DNA of 45,424 bases, taken from a virus. This document shows, piece by piece, positions 35,569-42,967 of this stretch. Location of the stretch: IMG/VR virus record IMGVR_UViG_3300042154_000979, positions 1 through 45,424 of that record. One strand, 5' to 3'. The translations under genes were made by a program, and so were the position numbers. The notes under the pieces are model-generated. The model saw nothing but the letters and a program-made list of their open reading frames with translations, had not been told where the DNA came from and searched no databases. Within the stretch, counting starts at the first letter, position 1. Every line of letters starts with the position of its first letter.

Positions 35569-36842
35569 TTCTGCTCCTTTGTGTTCATGTGTTGGACGAG
35601 TCGATCGACCCATTCGGCTACTTCGGATTCTTTGCGGCGAATGTTGTCCACGATCTGTGTTTCTAGCTCGGAGACAACGAGATGGACGTTGACGGGTGAG
35701 GTTTGCCCGAATCGCCAGCACCGGCGGATGGCTTGGTAGTACTGCTCCCATGAGTCATTGACTCCGACGAATACCATCTGATGGCATTGCTGAAAGTTCA
35801 TCCCCATACCGGCAATGCTCGGTTTCGTGACCAGCACTCGAATGCGCCCATCTTGAAACGCCTCGAATGCGTCTGCTTTCTCATCGGGTGACATGGTGCC
35901 GTGGACGTTGTGCGCCCCATCCACTAACCGTGTGATGGTCTCGGCTTCCTCGTTGAGTCCACACCATGCGATCCATTGTCCGGGCTGAGAGCAGCGTTCT
36001 GCGGCAACCTTGACACGCTCCTCGAGAGTTGCCTTTCGGACCCTCGCACGACCGCCCACGCCTCCGAGGTCGGTTGCGAACAGTTGGCCCTCTTGCTCGA
36101 TCTCCACTCTCACCACATCGGGGAACAGTTCGAGTGGCGGGAGAATGTATGCCGTGTCGTCTCCCCCTACGTCCGATGGGCGACGGGCAGCGATTGCCCA
36201 TGTTGCCATCCAACTGAACATCGGGTCGGTCGCATGGCCTTTGAGCCTCCATCCGTCGTCGTCGTGCACGAAGTACGCAGCGAGCATCTCGTTTCGTGAC
36301 ATCGCCCCGAGGAACTCCGCTTGATTGCACAGCTCGGTTACGTCGTTCGGTGCCGGGGTCGCTGTCCACGATGAGCGGTAGCGGGTCTCGGACCATTGCC
36401 GGATCAGAGCGTTACGGGTTGAGCCGGTGAAGTTCTTGAGGATGCTTGACTCATCGAGAGCCACAGCACCGAACTCGGCAGGGTCAAACTTGTCAGCCAT
36501 CTCGTAGTTAGTGATCGAGATGCCGTCGGTCACCTGCTCCGGCGATCTGACATAGCGAACCGCTACGCCGATCTTCTCGGCCTCTCTGACTGTCTGACGA
36601 GCCACCGAGAGCGGAGCGAGGATCAGGGACCGTGGAGCGATCAGTCTGCACCATTCGATCTGCATTCGTGTCTTGCCGAGTCCGGTGTCAGCGAATACCG
36701 CATTCCTGCCACGCTCGAGCGTGGTCAGGACGATGCGCTTCTGCCAGTCGTGAAGTGATGGGTGCAGATCATCGGCAGATGCGGTGATGCCTACATGCGA
36801 GTGAGAGCGCGCCTTGCGTGCCAGGAAGTCGGTATAGCTCAT
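35565..36842 (-). CDS. SNF2-like DEAD/H helicase
   Basis: 425 aa. Motif I FADTGLGKTRMQI (about 51), II DESSILKN (about 128), III TATPAPND (about 158), VI QAIRRCWRFGQT (about 375): SNF2-type superfamily 2. ATG 36842 overlaps the stop of the upstream leader peptide (ATGA); there is no Shine-Dalgarno, so it depends on that coupling. Longer starts to 37016 would cross the promoter. Forms a helicase-methyltransferase pair with the next gene. Remodelling or fork restart are possible roles. Confidence 0.85.
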   Translation of the reverse strand: MSYTDFLARKARSHSHVGITASADDLHPSLHDWQKRIVLTTLERGRNAVFADTGLGKTRMQIEWCRLIAPRSLILAPLSVARQTVREAEKIGVAVRYVRSPEQVTDGISITNYEMADKFDPAEFGAVALDESSILKNFTGSTRNALIRQWSETRYRSSWTATPAPNDVTELCNQAEFLGAMSRNEMLAAYFVHDDDGWRLKGHATDPMFSWMATWAIAARRPSDVGGDDTAYILPPLELFPDVVRVEIEQEGQLFATDLGGVGGRARVRKATLEERVKVAAERCSQPGQWIAWCGLNEEAETITRLVDGAHNVHGTMSPDEKADAFEAFQDGRIRVLVTKPSIAGMGMNFQQCHQMVFVGVNDSWEQYYQAIRRCWRFGQTSPVNVHLVVSELETQIVDNIRRKESEVAEWVDRLVQHMNTKEQK

Positions 36843-36880
36843 GGTGCAGCCTGAGGCTGTCCTTTCGTTGTCGTGGTCAT
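36839..36880 (-). CDS. 13-aa leader peptide coupled to the helicase
   Basis: From cassette ATG 36880: MTTTTKGQPQAAP and TGA. The stop overlaps the helicase ATG (ATGA). It is the cassette's leaderless start reused as an upstream ORF; the helicase is in another frame and has no ribosome site of its own. Its first seven codons match those at 24853. Confidence 0.65.
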   Translation of the reverse strand: MTTTTKGQPQAAP

Positions 36881-36886
36881 GTTGAC

Positions 36887-36914
36887 AGTATAACGGACTG
36901 TCGGCCGTTGTCAA
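36887..36914 (-). promoter_or_regulatory. Leaderless promoter cassette, ATG 36880
   Basis: TATACT, 6 nt, ATG; perfect -35 TTGACA at 16 bp, so predicted strongest. Lacks the AAATATTT box. Shares 26 bp with the cassette at 24861. Confidence 0.9.
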
Positions 36915-36924
36915 ACTCGGATCG

Positions 36925-37461
36925 CTAGTTGCACCAAGTGGACTGCTTGGTAGCTCTCCACGGTTGCCACCCGCATCCATACGCTTGCTGAGCCTTGAAA
37001 TACAAGGTGCGCCCAATCCGCAGATTGGTCACCGGATCGTAGAGCCGGTCAAAGTTCCCATCGACGAGCGGGCGTACCCATCCCCTGTGAGCAAGCATGT
37101 TCAACTGCATCAGACCGTAGGAGTTGTCTCGGCCTTTGCCGTTGTAAACGCCAGGGTTGCAGCGAGATTCCCGGTACATCACATGGTCCAGTTTCGGCCA
37201 GTCGGTTACCGCCCATCCGGCGACCAGCGAGGCTGCGTAGTGCTGCGGGCACTTCGAGCCTGCCGGAGCGACCGGTACCGGGGTTACTGAGCCGTCTGGC
37301 ATGACCTCTCGTCCGTCAGCGAGACGGATCGGGACATCGGGCAGATCGACCAGCGACGCATCGAGTTGGATGCCGGTCACTCGTTCGTAGGTAGCAAGCT
37401 GCTCCGGGGTGCAGGCTGCGAGGGTAAGGGTTGCCACTAGGGCGATGATGGTGAGACGCAT
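36925..37461 (-). CDS. Lipoprotein with lytic-transglycosylase (SLT-like) domain
   Basis: 178 aa. Signal peptide with lipobox LTLAAC (Cys 17). Linker about 18-85. Catalytic domain: VMYRESRCNPGVYNGKG with the catalytic Glu, NSYGLMQLN and a closing Cys pair. Cleaves glycan strands without hydrolysis in this family. Membrane-anchored outside the cell, in an early block rather than among lysis or tail genes, which is unusual. ATG 37461 has GAGGAGG. Confidence 0.85.
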   Translation of the reverse strand: MRLTIIALVATLTLAACTPEQLATYERVTGIQLDASLVDLPDVPIRLADGREVMPDGSVTPVPVAPAGSKCPQHYAASLVAGWAVTDWPKLDHVMYRESRCNPGVYNGKGRDNSYGLMQLNMLAHRGWVRPLVDGNFDRLYDPVTNLRIGRTLYFKAQQAYGCGWQPWRATKQSTWCN

Positions 37462-37582
37462 TGCGTCCTCCTCTCGTGTCCGAGCCGGTCATAGCTCGTG
37501 CCGCTGGAGTGCGACGGTGCCGGATCGAGCGGGAAAGAACCGCACACTCGATGGCTTCACCATGTTACAGGAATATGACGGA
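37462..37582. other. 121-bp intergenic gap between two lipoprotein genes
   Basis: Holds the ribosome site of the SLT lipoprotein at its left end. I see no clear promoter or terminator in the rest. Confidence 0.5.
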
Positions 37583-38449
37583 CTATGCGTTAGCGCCCCG
37601 GTTGACTGCTGCTGCGAGGTCGGTCGGTTGCCCGGTCTGTGTCACGAGTGAGTCCGTGGCGAACTCCGGCGTATTGATCGGGCGGTCACCTCCGAATATG
37701 AGGATGGACTCGCACCCTGCCTCACGGTGGTCTCTCATCTCTTGCTCGACGCTCTGCGCTGTCGGCCGGTAGGGACCGTGCGCTAGAGCGTTCACGGCGC
37801 ACATGAGCGGGCGCTGCGGAGCGTAGGTGCGGGCGAGACGGAGCGACTCCGGTACGTCGTAGGCGTCATAGCTGAGTAGCGGTCCCGGCAGGTCTGTGAG
37901 CGCCTTCGTCAGAGCAGAGTTCCAGCCGAGGTGATTCGTGAACGGCCACACTCCGATACCGGGGACAGTCTCCGAGACGAGCAGGTTCCAGCGTGCGACG
38001 AGTATCGGCCACTCTGCGCTCCGAGGGTCGTACTCGTCCCCGAGGTCGAAACCGGCGAGGTGATGACGGACGCTCCACCACTCATCGAGCGCCGAACTTC
38101 TCACCTGCGGGTCGGTGTTCCAGAGTCGGGCGTCGTAGACCACGGTCCTCATACCGACCGTGGCGTTCAGCATGACGAGACGGTGGTAGGTCTCCGGCGA
38201 CGCGTACCGCTGTCCGGGGTTGGCTGGCGAGTAGGTAGACCAATCCGGCGGCAGGCACGGGCCGAAGGTTGCGTCGATACCGGCGACCTGTGCGAGCGTC
38301 GAGACCTTCGCCTGTGCGTAAGGATCGTCCGGGTGGACTCCGCAGAATGCCCACGCTTCCATCGGCGGTTTGACCGAACATGAGGTCGTGATGCCGACGA
38401 TGATCGCCAGTATTCCGAGCAGCAGTAGAGGTGTGGATAGTCGTTTCAT
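37583..38449 (-). CDS. Secreted lipoprotein, possible TIM-barrel enzyme
   Basis: 288 aa from ATG 38449; GTG 38461 would add four residues (VTTT), echoing the cassette start. Signal peptide KRLSTPLLLLGILAIIVG and lipobox ITTSC. The mature part has HLAGFDLGDEYDP (about 140), then PGIGVWPFTNHLGW, LLSYDAYDVP and ESILIFGGDRP, an alternating strand/helix pattern with conserved acids at strand ends, as in glycosidase barrels. The enzyme family is not identified. A cell-surface lipoprotein could block superinfection. Confidence 0.6.
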   Translation of the reverse strand: MKRLSTPLLLLGILAIIVGITTSCSVKPPMEAWAFCGVHPDDPYAQAKVSTLAQVAGIDATFGPCLPPDWSTYSPANPGQRYASPETYHRLVMLNATVGMRTVVYDARLWNTDPQVRSSALDEWWSVRHHLAGFDLGDEYDPRSAEWPILVARWNLLVSETVPGIGVWPFTNHLGWNSALTKALTDLPGPLLSYDAYDVPESLRLARTYAPQRPLMCAVNALAHGPYRPTAQSVEQEMRDHREAGCESILIFGGDRPINTPEFATDSLVTQTGQPTDLAAAVNRGANA

Positions 38450-38466
38450 TGTCGTGGTCACTTTCG

Positions 38467-38835
38467 TTAGGCCGAGATAACCGTGATGGTCATTCGCTCG
38501 GGTATGTCTTTCGGTACCTTGTTCGGTGCGTGAAACGTGATCGCTCGCACGATGTCTCCGGTGTCCCCGGACAGGACTCGGGCATCGACTAGCCCATCTA
38601 TCGCTGCTTTGACTGCTCCGACGCACGCCCCGGTGTCAGCGACCGGGTGCCGCATTGACACCTCTATCTCAATCGTCACCGGGCCGGGGAACCGGACTCC
38701 TCGTTGTAGTCCGAGCGCCCAGAACGCTCTCCGCCAGTCCCTCGTTCGCTCTCGGGTCTGCGCCCAATGCGTGCCGCCTCTGCGCTCATCGTTCAGCGTC
38801 CACGGACGGTCAGCGTGAGCGTAGGACTCGATCAC
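38467..38835 (-). CDS. RusA-like Holliday junction resolvase
   Basis: 122 aa from GTG 38835, which overlaps the upstream stop (GTGA); GTG 38862 is possible but less likely. DRPWTLNDERR at the start, IEIEVSMRHPVADTGACVG, then AIDGLVDARVLSGDTGDIV at about 75-95 match the RusA fold with its acidic cluster. The usual DxDN is replaced by DTGAC, so activity is not certain. Resolves or trims branched DNA before packaging. Confidence 0.75.
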   Translation of the reverse strand: MIESYAHADRPWTLNDERRGGTHWAQTRERTRDWRRAFWALGLQRGVRFPGPVTIEIEVSMRHPVADTGACVGAVKAAIDGLVDARVLSGDTGDIVRAITFHAPNKVPKDIPERMTITVISA

Positions 38836-39416
38836 CGGGCCGAGACCCTCTGTAGCGTCCACCCGATATCAGCGAACGATGCCACGAGCGCCGGGACGGT
38901 CTGCGTGGACCAGTCAGCGGTTACGCGTGCCACGATGTCGGCTACCCGGCGCATTTCCTCTACCTTCACGCCAGCAGCGGAGTCGGTGAGCACCTGATGC
39001 CACAGCTTCGTGCCGTCGTCGTGCACGCTGGCGTGGGCGTAGCAGATGACTTGTTGCCGGTTCTCGAGGTCGATGCCGTGCGAGATCAGCACGGTCTTTA
39101 CGAGCGGGTCAAGGTCCGAGATCCGTTGGAGGTCACCGGGGCGAACGTCTGCGATCTCCTCCGGGTCGAACTGCCGACTCCACGCCTCATCGCACCTACC
39201 GGCGATCTGTGCGCCGATAGCGAGCGACATCGAGGCGAGTAGACCGATCACATCATCGTCGGAGGTGCACCGCATCGCCTCTGCGGAGAACGGCACGGCG
39301 ACGAGTCTCTGCCCCGGTGCGTCAGCCCACAGCGTCGTGAGGTGCGTCCCCAACTCCTGATAGGTCTGCACCGCAGCACAGTTATGAGCGACGGTGAGGT
39401 GTTCAAGCTCGTTCAT
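38832..39416 (-). CDS. 194-aa protein of unknown function
   Basis: ATG 39416 inside the end of the WhiB-like gene (14-bp overlap). Mixed helical, acidic; landmarks VPFSAEAMRCTSDDD, EAWSRQFDPEEIADVRPGD and RRVADIVARVTADWS. Contextually an early or recombination gene; family not recognised. Confidence 0.65.
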   Translation of the reverse strand: MNELEHLTVAHNCAAVQTYQELGTHLTTLWADAPGQRLVAVPFSAEAMRCTSDDDVIGLLASMSLAIGAQIAGRCDEAWSRQFDPEEIADVRPGDLQRISDLDPLVKTVLISHGIDLENRQQVICYAHASVHDDGTKLWHQVLTDSAAGVKVEEMRRVADIVARVTADWSTQTVPALVASFADIGWTLQRVSAR

Positions 39417-39855
39417 ATGCCGGGCGTCCTTTGCGGCGGTCGTGGCGTTGGCGTGGTGTCAGTCCTCCGGCGACATGATCGGTTGCCGGGTCTACGTCCT
39501 GCATCGCCCATGTACGGCATTGGACCAGTACCGGGCACCCGGCACAGATCGCTAGTGCCTCTTTCTCGAACGCTCGGTCTGCGTATGAGAGCCGCTGTTT
39601 CTGCGCCTGGTTGCAGTCGTAGAACATGCGTTTGCCGCGGCACGCTGCGTGGTCGATCCAGTCGCCCGGTGGTCGGGGAGGGTCTAGCCTCGTCATGGCT
39701 TCGACCGTCGGCTCGCACGCATATCGTGCCAGCGTATTACGGGTGATGGGACCGTGGAACGCGATGTCGAGCGCGGCCACTACATGCCAGCCCACCGGAC
39801 GGTCTGAAACGTCGATGGCGCGCACGAGATCGGCGTAGGTCTTTACGGTGCTCAC
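39403..39855 (-). CDS. WhiB-like Fe-S transcriptional regulator
   Basis: 150 aa. WIDHAACRGKRMFYDCN, then CAGCPVLVQCRTWAM gives the four Cys of a [4Fe-4S] cluster (C, CxxC, C), and VAGGLTPRQRHDRR is the Gly-rich turn and basic tail of WhiB proteins. A roughly 60-residue N-terminal extension with a helix-turn-like part (ITRNTLARYACEPTVEAM) is unusual. WhiB proteins act with the host sigma factor; phage versions can repress host whiB genes. Specific to Actinobacteria. ATGA overlap with the upstream gene. Confidence 0.9.
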   Translation of the reverse strand: MSTVKTYADLVRAIDVSDRPVGWHVVAALDIAFHGPITRNTLARYACEPTVEAMTRLDPPRPPGDWIDHAACRGKRMFYDCNQAQKQRLSYADRAFEKEALAICAGCPVLVQCRTWAMQDVDPATDHVAGGLTPRQRHDRRKGRPAYERA

Positions 39856-40010
39856 AGCGTGAACCGGTCGAACACTTGGCGCTGTGCGGAGTCTCGTTGC
39901 GCCTCGTATTTGTCAGCCAGAGCCGTCAATGCACGGACCATCTGCAGCATGTTCGAGCGCCACTCCTCTGCTGTCGCACAGCACTTACAGTCGGGCGTGT
40001 CACAGTTCAT
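39852..40010 (-). CDS. 52-aa Cys-rich helical protein
   Basis: ATG 40010, overlapping the upstream gene by 11 bp. MNCDTPDCKCCATAEEWRSN, then one helix. CxxxxCxCC cluster may bind metal. Role unknown. Confidence 0.6.
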   Translation of the reverse strand: MNCDTPDCKCCATAEEWRSNMLQMVRALTALADKYEAQRDSAQRQVFDRFTL

Positions 40011-40173
40011 CTTGCGGCGTCCGTTTCGGGTAGCAGATCGTGCCGTAACCGCCGACACCATCCGGGCCGTGATGCTCCCGTAGAAACTTGAACCATGCGA
40101 GCTTCTCGTCCTCGGTCATCAGTCCCCAGCGCCGGAACTCAACACCGATCTCGGGTTCACTACCGATGGCCAT
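40000..40173 (-). CDS. 57-aa protein of unknown function
   Basis: ATG 40173 overlaps the upstream stop (TAATG). Reads MAIGSEPEIGVEFRRWGLMT, then EKLAWFKFLREHHGPDG. Amphipathic helix then Gly-rich end; no family recognised. Confidence 0.65.
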   Translation of the reverse strand: MAIGSEPEIGVEFRRWGLMTEDEKLAWFKFLREHHGPDGVGGYGTICYPKRTPQDEL

Positions 40174-40343
40174 TAGCGGCGACCGAAGGACGAGTCACGG
40201 CGAGGACGAGTTGCGTCGCACGCCTGATGCCAGTAGCGCATAGCGCCTGTCGTGGATACCTCCGACCAGGGATATGTGTTCGGGTCGATCCGTTCACGGC
40301 AGGCATAACAGGTTCGGCGTGCGGAGTCTCCTGAGAGAGTCAT
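40173..40343 (-). CDS. 56-aa Zn-ribbon-like protein
   Basis: ATG 40343 with AAAGGA 8 nt upstream. RRTCYACRERIDPNTYPW, then MRYWHQAC: CxxC and HxxC make a likely single Zn site. Role unknown. Confidence 0.65.
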   Translation of the reverse strand: MTLSGDSARRTCYACRERIDPNTYPWSEVSTTGAMRYWHQACDATRPRRDSSFGRR

Positions 40344-40360
40344 TGTCGTGGTCCTTTGAG

Positions 40361-40573
40361 TCAGTAAGCGTCGGGAGGGAGCATCGTGCTCACCTCGGAG
40401 CACGGAACAGTCAGGTATACGCCGGGACGGATCTCGAGCCGTGCCCGGTTGCGGGCGTGCGGTGCAGCCCATCGGATCAGTCTGCCAGAGGTGCCGTTCT
40501 TCAGGGTCACGGTGGCACGGCGAGACGCTGCCTGGATCATCGCTGAACGTGAGAGACCTTCTACCGGGATCAT
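40361..40573 (-). CDS. 70-aa basic beta-rich protein
   Basis: ATG 40573 overlaps the upstream stop (ATGA). MIPVEGLSRSAMIQAASRR, then TVTLKNGTSGRLIRW. Basic beta-rich domain; could bind nucleic acid. Not recognised. Confidence 0.6.
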   Translation of the reverse strand: MIPVEGLSRSAMIQAASRRATVTLKNGTSGRLIRWAAPHARNRARLEIRPGVYLTVPCSEVSTMLPPDAY

Positions 40574-40929
40574 GTCTGGCTCCGGATGTTTGCGCTTACG
40601 GTGCGGAGAGCGTCGAGTCGTGCCCTGAGTGAGAGCAGAGATTCCTTGCTGGACATTCGACGGGCCTCTGCGATCTTCCATGCTCGGAGTTCGGCCGCAG
40701 CGTGGAGTTCGGCCCGAGCCTGTTTCTCCGGTGCGGTGAGCTTCGACTGCGTGCTAGCGAGGGCGACGAACGCACGCGCATAGCTCAGTTTGTAGTCGGC
40801 CTCACAGGTTGCGGCGAGGTCTGCTACGTCAGCGAACTGCTCGGTACCGGCCTCGAGAGCGTCCGACACGGAGAGGATGTCATTCTCGATCTGGCCTTGC
40901 GACATCGGCATAGAACGACGGCCCTGCAT
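40570..40929 (-). CDS. 119-aa helical protein of a common phage type
   Basis: ATG 40929 shares a base with the upstream TAA (TAATG). Long helices, DYKLSYARAFVALAS and the closing LRARLDALRTVSANIRS, a layout I associate with small helical proteins near phage recombination genes. Function unknown. Confidence 0.65.
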   Translation of the reverse strand: MQGRRSMPMSQGQIENDILSVSDALEAGTEQFADVADLAATCEADYKLSYARAFVALASTQSKLTAPEKQARAELHAAAELRAWKIAEARRMSSKESLLSLRARLDALRTVSANIRSQT

Positions 40930-41372
40930 TAGAACACCGCCTTAGCTTTCAGAAGGTCTACCGCCGTGCCGCCAGCCTGCCATTCGTCTACAGCTTGCCG
41001 TTGCTCGTCACAAAGTGAGTCGTACTGCTCGATGAGCATTGGCAGCACAAGGATGAACGATCCGATGGCTCGGCCGATGATGTCGTGCTGGATCATTGCG
41101 AAACATGACCAGTATCTTTCTCCGTGCATGTCCTCGGTTCGAGCGTGACACCCGGAGCAGAGAAGATGCAGATTGTCCGCAGTATCGCTGCCTCCCTGAT
41201 TCCTCGGGATGATATGGCAGCGCTGGATTCTGGACGACATGATGCCGCAGAGCCAGCACGCGTCAGTAACGACTCGACCGTTTAGGCGTTTATCGTCACA
41301 CCAGTATTCTGCGATCTTCTCCCGTGTTGGCAGATTGCGCTGCTGCTTCCCTTTGCTGGTCACATCGACCAT
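40929..41372 (-). CDS. HNH endonuclease with Zn ribbon
   Basis: 147 aa. CWLCG and CSGCHARTED give the Zn pair; RCHIIPRNQGGSDTADNLHL is the HNH core. The C-terminal half is helical. Sits in the replication operon rather than inside another gene, so it is a phage nuclease rather than an obvious homing element. Confidence 0.85.
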   Translation of the reverse strand: MVDVTSKGKQQRNLPTREKIAEYWCDDKRLNGRVVTDACWLCGIMSSRIQRCHIIPRNQGGSDTADNLHLLCSGCHARTEDMHGERYWSCFAMIQHDIIGRAIGSFILVLPMLIEQYDSLCDEQRQAVDEWQAGGTAVDLLKAKAVF

Positions 41373-41821
41373 CCGGTGTCATCGAGACGGTCGATAGCCC
41401 GGAGTCCCTCATCGGTGACCTTCCAGACGATGGACTCGTCAGCCGATCCGGGGTTGCACGCTCGGGTGCCCGAGTCCTGCAGATACCCGGCGGCGAGCAG
41501 GTCCGAGACTCGTCTACGGCATCCCTCCACGCCGGACACGGTGCCCTGAGTGATCCTGACGGCGGCACCCTGAGCGGTGAGCGGTTCGACTGCCAGCAGA
41601 CGGAGGAGATGCGCCTGTCGTGAACGGTCTGAGAACCGGCGTAGATCCGGCTCGGTCTCGCTTGCAGCGTGCGAGGTGTCCGGGTCGGTCGGTCGTGCTG
41701 GTGCAGATGTGATCGGTTCAGCAGACGACACGATGCCGGTGCCACCGCAGCAATGGCACGGGCGACTCGTTACCCATTGAGCCGGGTAGTTGTCGAACAT
41801 GGACGGTTGCATCGTGGTCAC
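41360..41821 (-). CDS. Winged-helix protein with N-terminal Zn knuckle
   Basis: 153 aa from GTG 41821, which overlaps the upstream stop (GTGA). CHCCGGTG near the start, DPDTSHAASE (common phage motif), then a winged helix (SRQAHLLRLLAVEPLTAQG, then VSDLLAAGYL). Probably DNA-binding. Confidence 0.7.
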   Translation of the reverse strand: MTTMQPSMFDNYPAQWVTSRPCHCCGGTGIVSSAEPITSAPARPTDPDTSHAASETEPDLRRFSDRSRQAHLLRLLAVEPLTAQGAAVRITQGTVSGVEGCRRRVSDLLAAGYLQDSGTRACNPGSADESIVWKVTDEGLRAIDRLDDTGWSM

Positions 41822-42006
41822 GGTGTCCCTTTCGGTTTGTTGGCGATTGCGTCGCGGAGCGAGTTGTGATCGGTCTGCCAGACCTGCCAGACGATGGGTT
41901 TCGTGGCGATCTCCTCAATGGAGCGCATCCACGCGACGGCGATCTCTGCGTCGGGTAGGAGTTGGGCGAGAGCGCCGCCCGAGGTCGTTCCCTCTACGAC
42001 GATCAT
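41818..42006 (-). CDS. 62-aa protein of unknown function
   Basis: ATGA overlaps with both neighbours' coupling sites. MIVVEGTTSGGALAQLLPDA, then EIAVAWMRSIEEIATKP. No family recognised. Confidence 0.6.
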   Translation of the reverse strand: MIVVEGTTSGGALAQLLPDAEIAVAWMRSIEEIATKPIVWQVWQTDHNSLRDAIANKPKGTP

Positions 42007-42320
42007 GCGCTGGCCTTCAGCAGCAGACCGAGAGCGAGTGACTCGGTGATGTGCTCATGGACCCAGGAGTGATGCGCCCGGCAGAGGCTCACGAGGTTCT
42101 CCAGCGTGTCGGGTCCACCCTGTGAGCGCCGACGGATGTGGTGAGGGTCGATCCGTCCGAAGCAGTCCACTTGCGGGATAGTTCGTCGTGCGACGCAGCC
42201 ACCATCACGGCGAGTCACGGCGAGGTAGACATCTGCCGGTACCGCCTTGCTGCCGTGCTTGCGCTTGATCGGCCCTGAGCGTTGCAGCGGAGTCTTGCGG
42301 GCGAGCGGTGAACGCTTCAC
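42003..42320 (-). CDS. HNH endonuclease, small
   Basis: 105 aa from GTG 42320, overlapping the ERF stop (GTGA). Basic start KRSPLARKTPLQRSG, then DPHHIRRRSQGGPDTLENL and LCRAHHSWVHEH, the HNH core. Coupling to ERF suggests a recombination or genome-processing role. Confidence 0.85.
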   Translation of the reverse strand: MKRSPLARKTPLQRSGPIKRKHGSKAVPADVYLAVTRRDGGCVARRTIPQVDCFGRIDPHHIRRRSQGGPDTLENLVSLCRAHHSWVHEHITESLALGLLLKASA

Positions 42321-42967
42321 TCGGCCTCCTCTGCCAGTTCGATCTGCTCGAGGACCAGCGCCAGAGCGGCAACGTGCAGCGTTGGCTCCAGGTCGGTCAG
42401 AGTGCACCCGAACTCGGCCATGAACGCTGTCTTGATCGTTGCGGCGACTGCTGCCGGGATCTGCGCCAGACGGCGGCGAATCTCGGCCTCCTGCTCCGTT
42501 CTCGCTTCCGGCACCGGGCGGGCCTCGGAACGCACTACGGGCGTGTTGCTGCGCTCTGTGCGAGGTGATGCGCTAGCGCCGTCGTCGTCGTCGGTGGCGA
42601 GACCGAGGAACGCCATCAGCGCATAGCGGCGGGCGTAGGTGATGCTCGACCCGGTGGCCTGTGCTGTCTTGCCGATGGGCATGCGTACCGGTGTCGTGGT
42701 GACCCATTGCCCGGACGAGTGCAGCATCGTCGTGGTGACGAGAACGTCCGACTCCGTGCAGTCGATGGACTGCGTGACGAGTAGACCGTGACCGGACAGG
42801 ATCGGGCGTGCCATCGACAGCACATCACCGAGATCGGCGTAGGTGTATTTGATCGGTCCGGCGTTCACCTTGCGAGTACGCGGCACCTCGTCCATCTCGC
42901 CTGCTGCTCGTGTCCATGCGGCGGCGAGTTCGGTGATGGTCTCCGAGCGGTCGGTCCATGCGGTCAT
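42317..42967 (-). CDS. ERF-family single-strand annealing protein
   Basis: 216 aa. IKYTYADLGDVLSMARPIL, then TTMLHSSGQWVTT, IGKTAQATGSSITYARRYAL and MAFLGLATDDDDGA are ERF signatures. Anneals single strands for recombination; no 5'-3' exonuclease partner is seen. Overlaps the next upstream gene by 4 bp. Confidence 0.9.
   Translation of the reverse strand: MTAWTDRSETITELAAAWTRAAGEMDEVPRTRKVNAGPIKYTYADLGDVLSMARPILSGHGLLVTQSIDCTESDVLVTTTMLHSSGQWVTTTPVRMPIGKTAQATGSSITYARRYALMAFLGLATDDDDGASASPRTERSNTPVVRSEARPVPEARTEQEAEIRRRLAQIPAAVAATIKTAFMAEFGCTLTDLEPTLHVAALALVLEQIELAEEAE

Noticed and set aside
37462-37582. A promoter between the two lipoprotein genes
   Set aside because: No -10 and -35 pair with acceptable spacing; only a ribosome site is clear.
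40929-42320. The two HNH nucleases as intron-encoded homing enzymes
   Set aside because: Both are normal coupled members of an operon; no interrupted gene or intron structure is visible around them.
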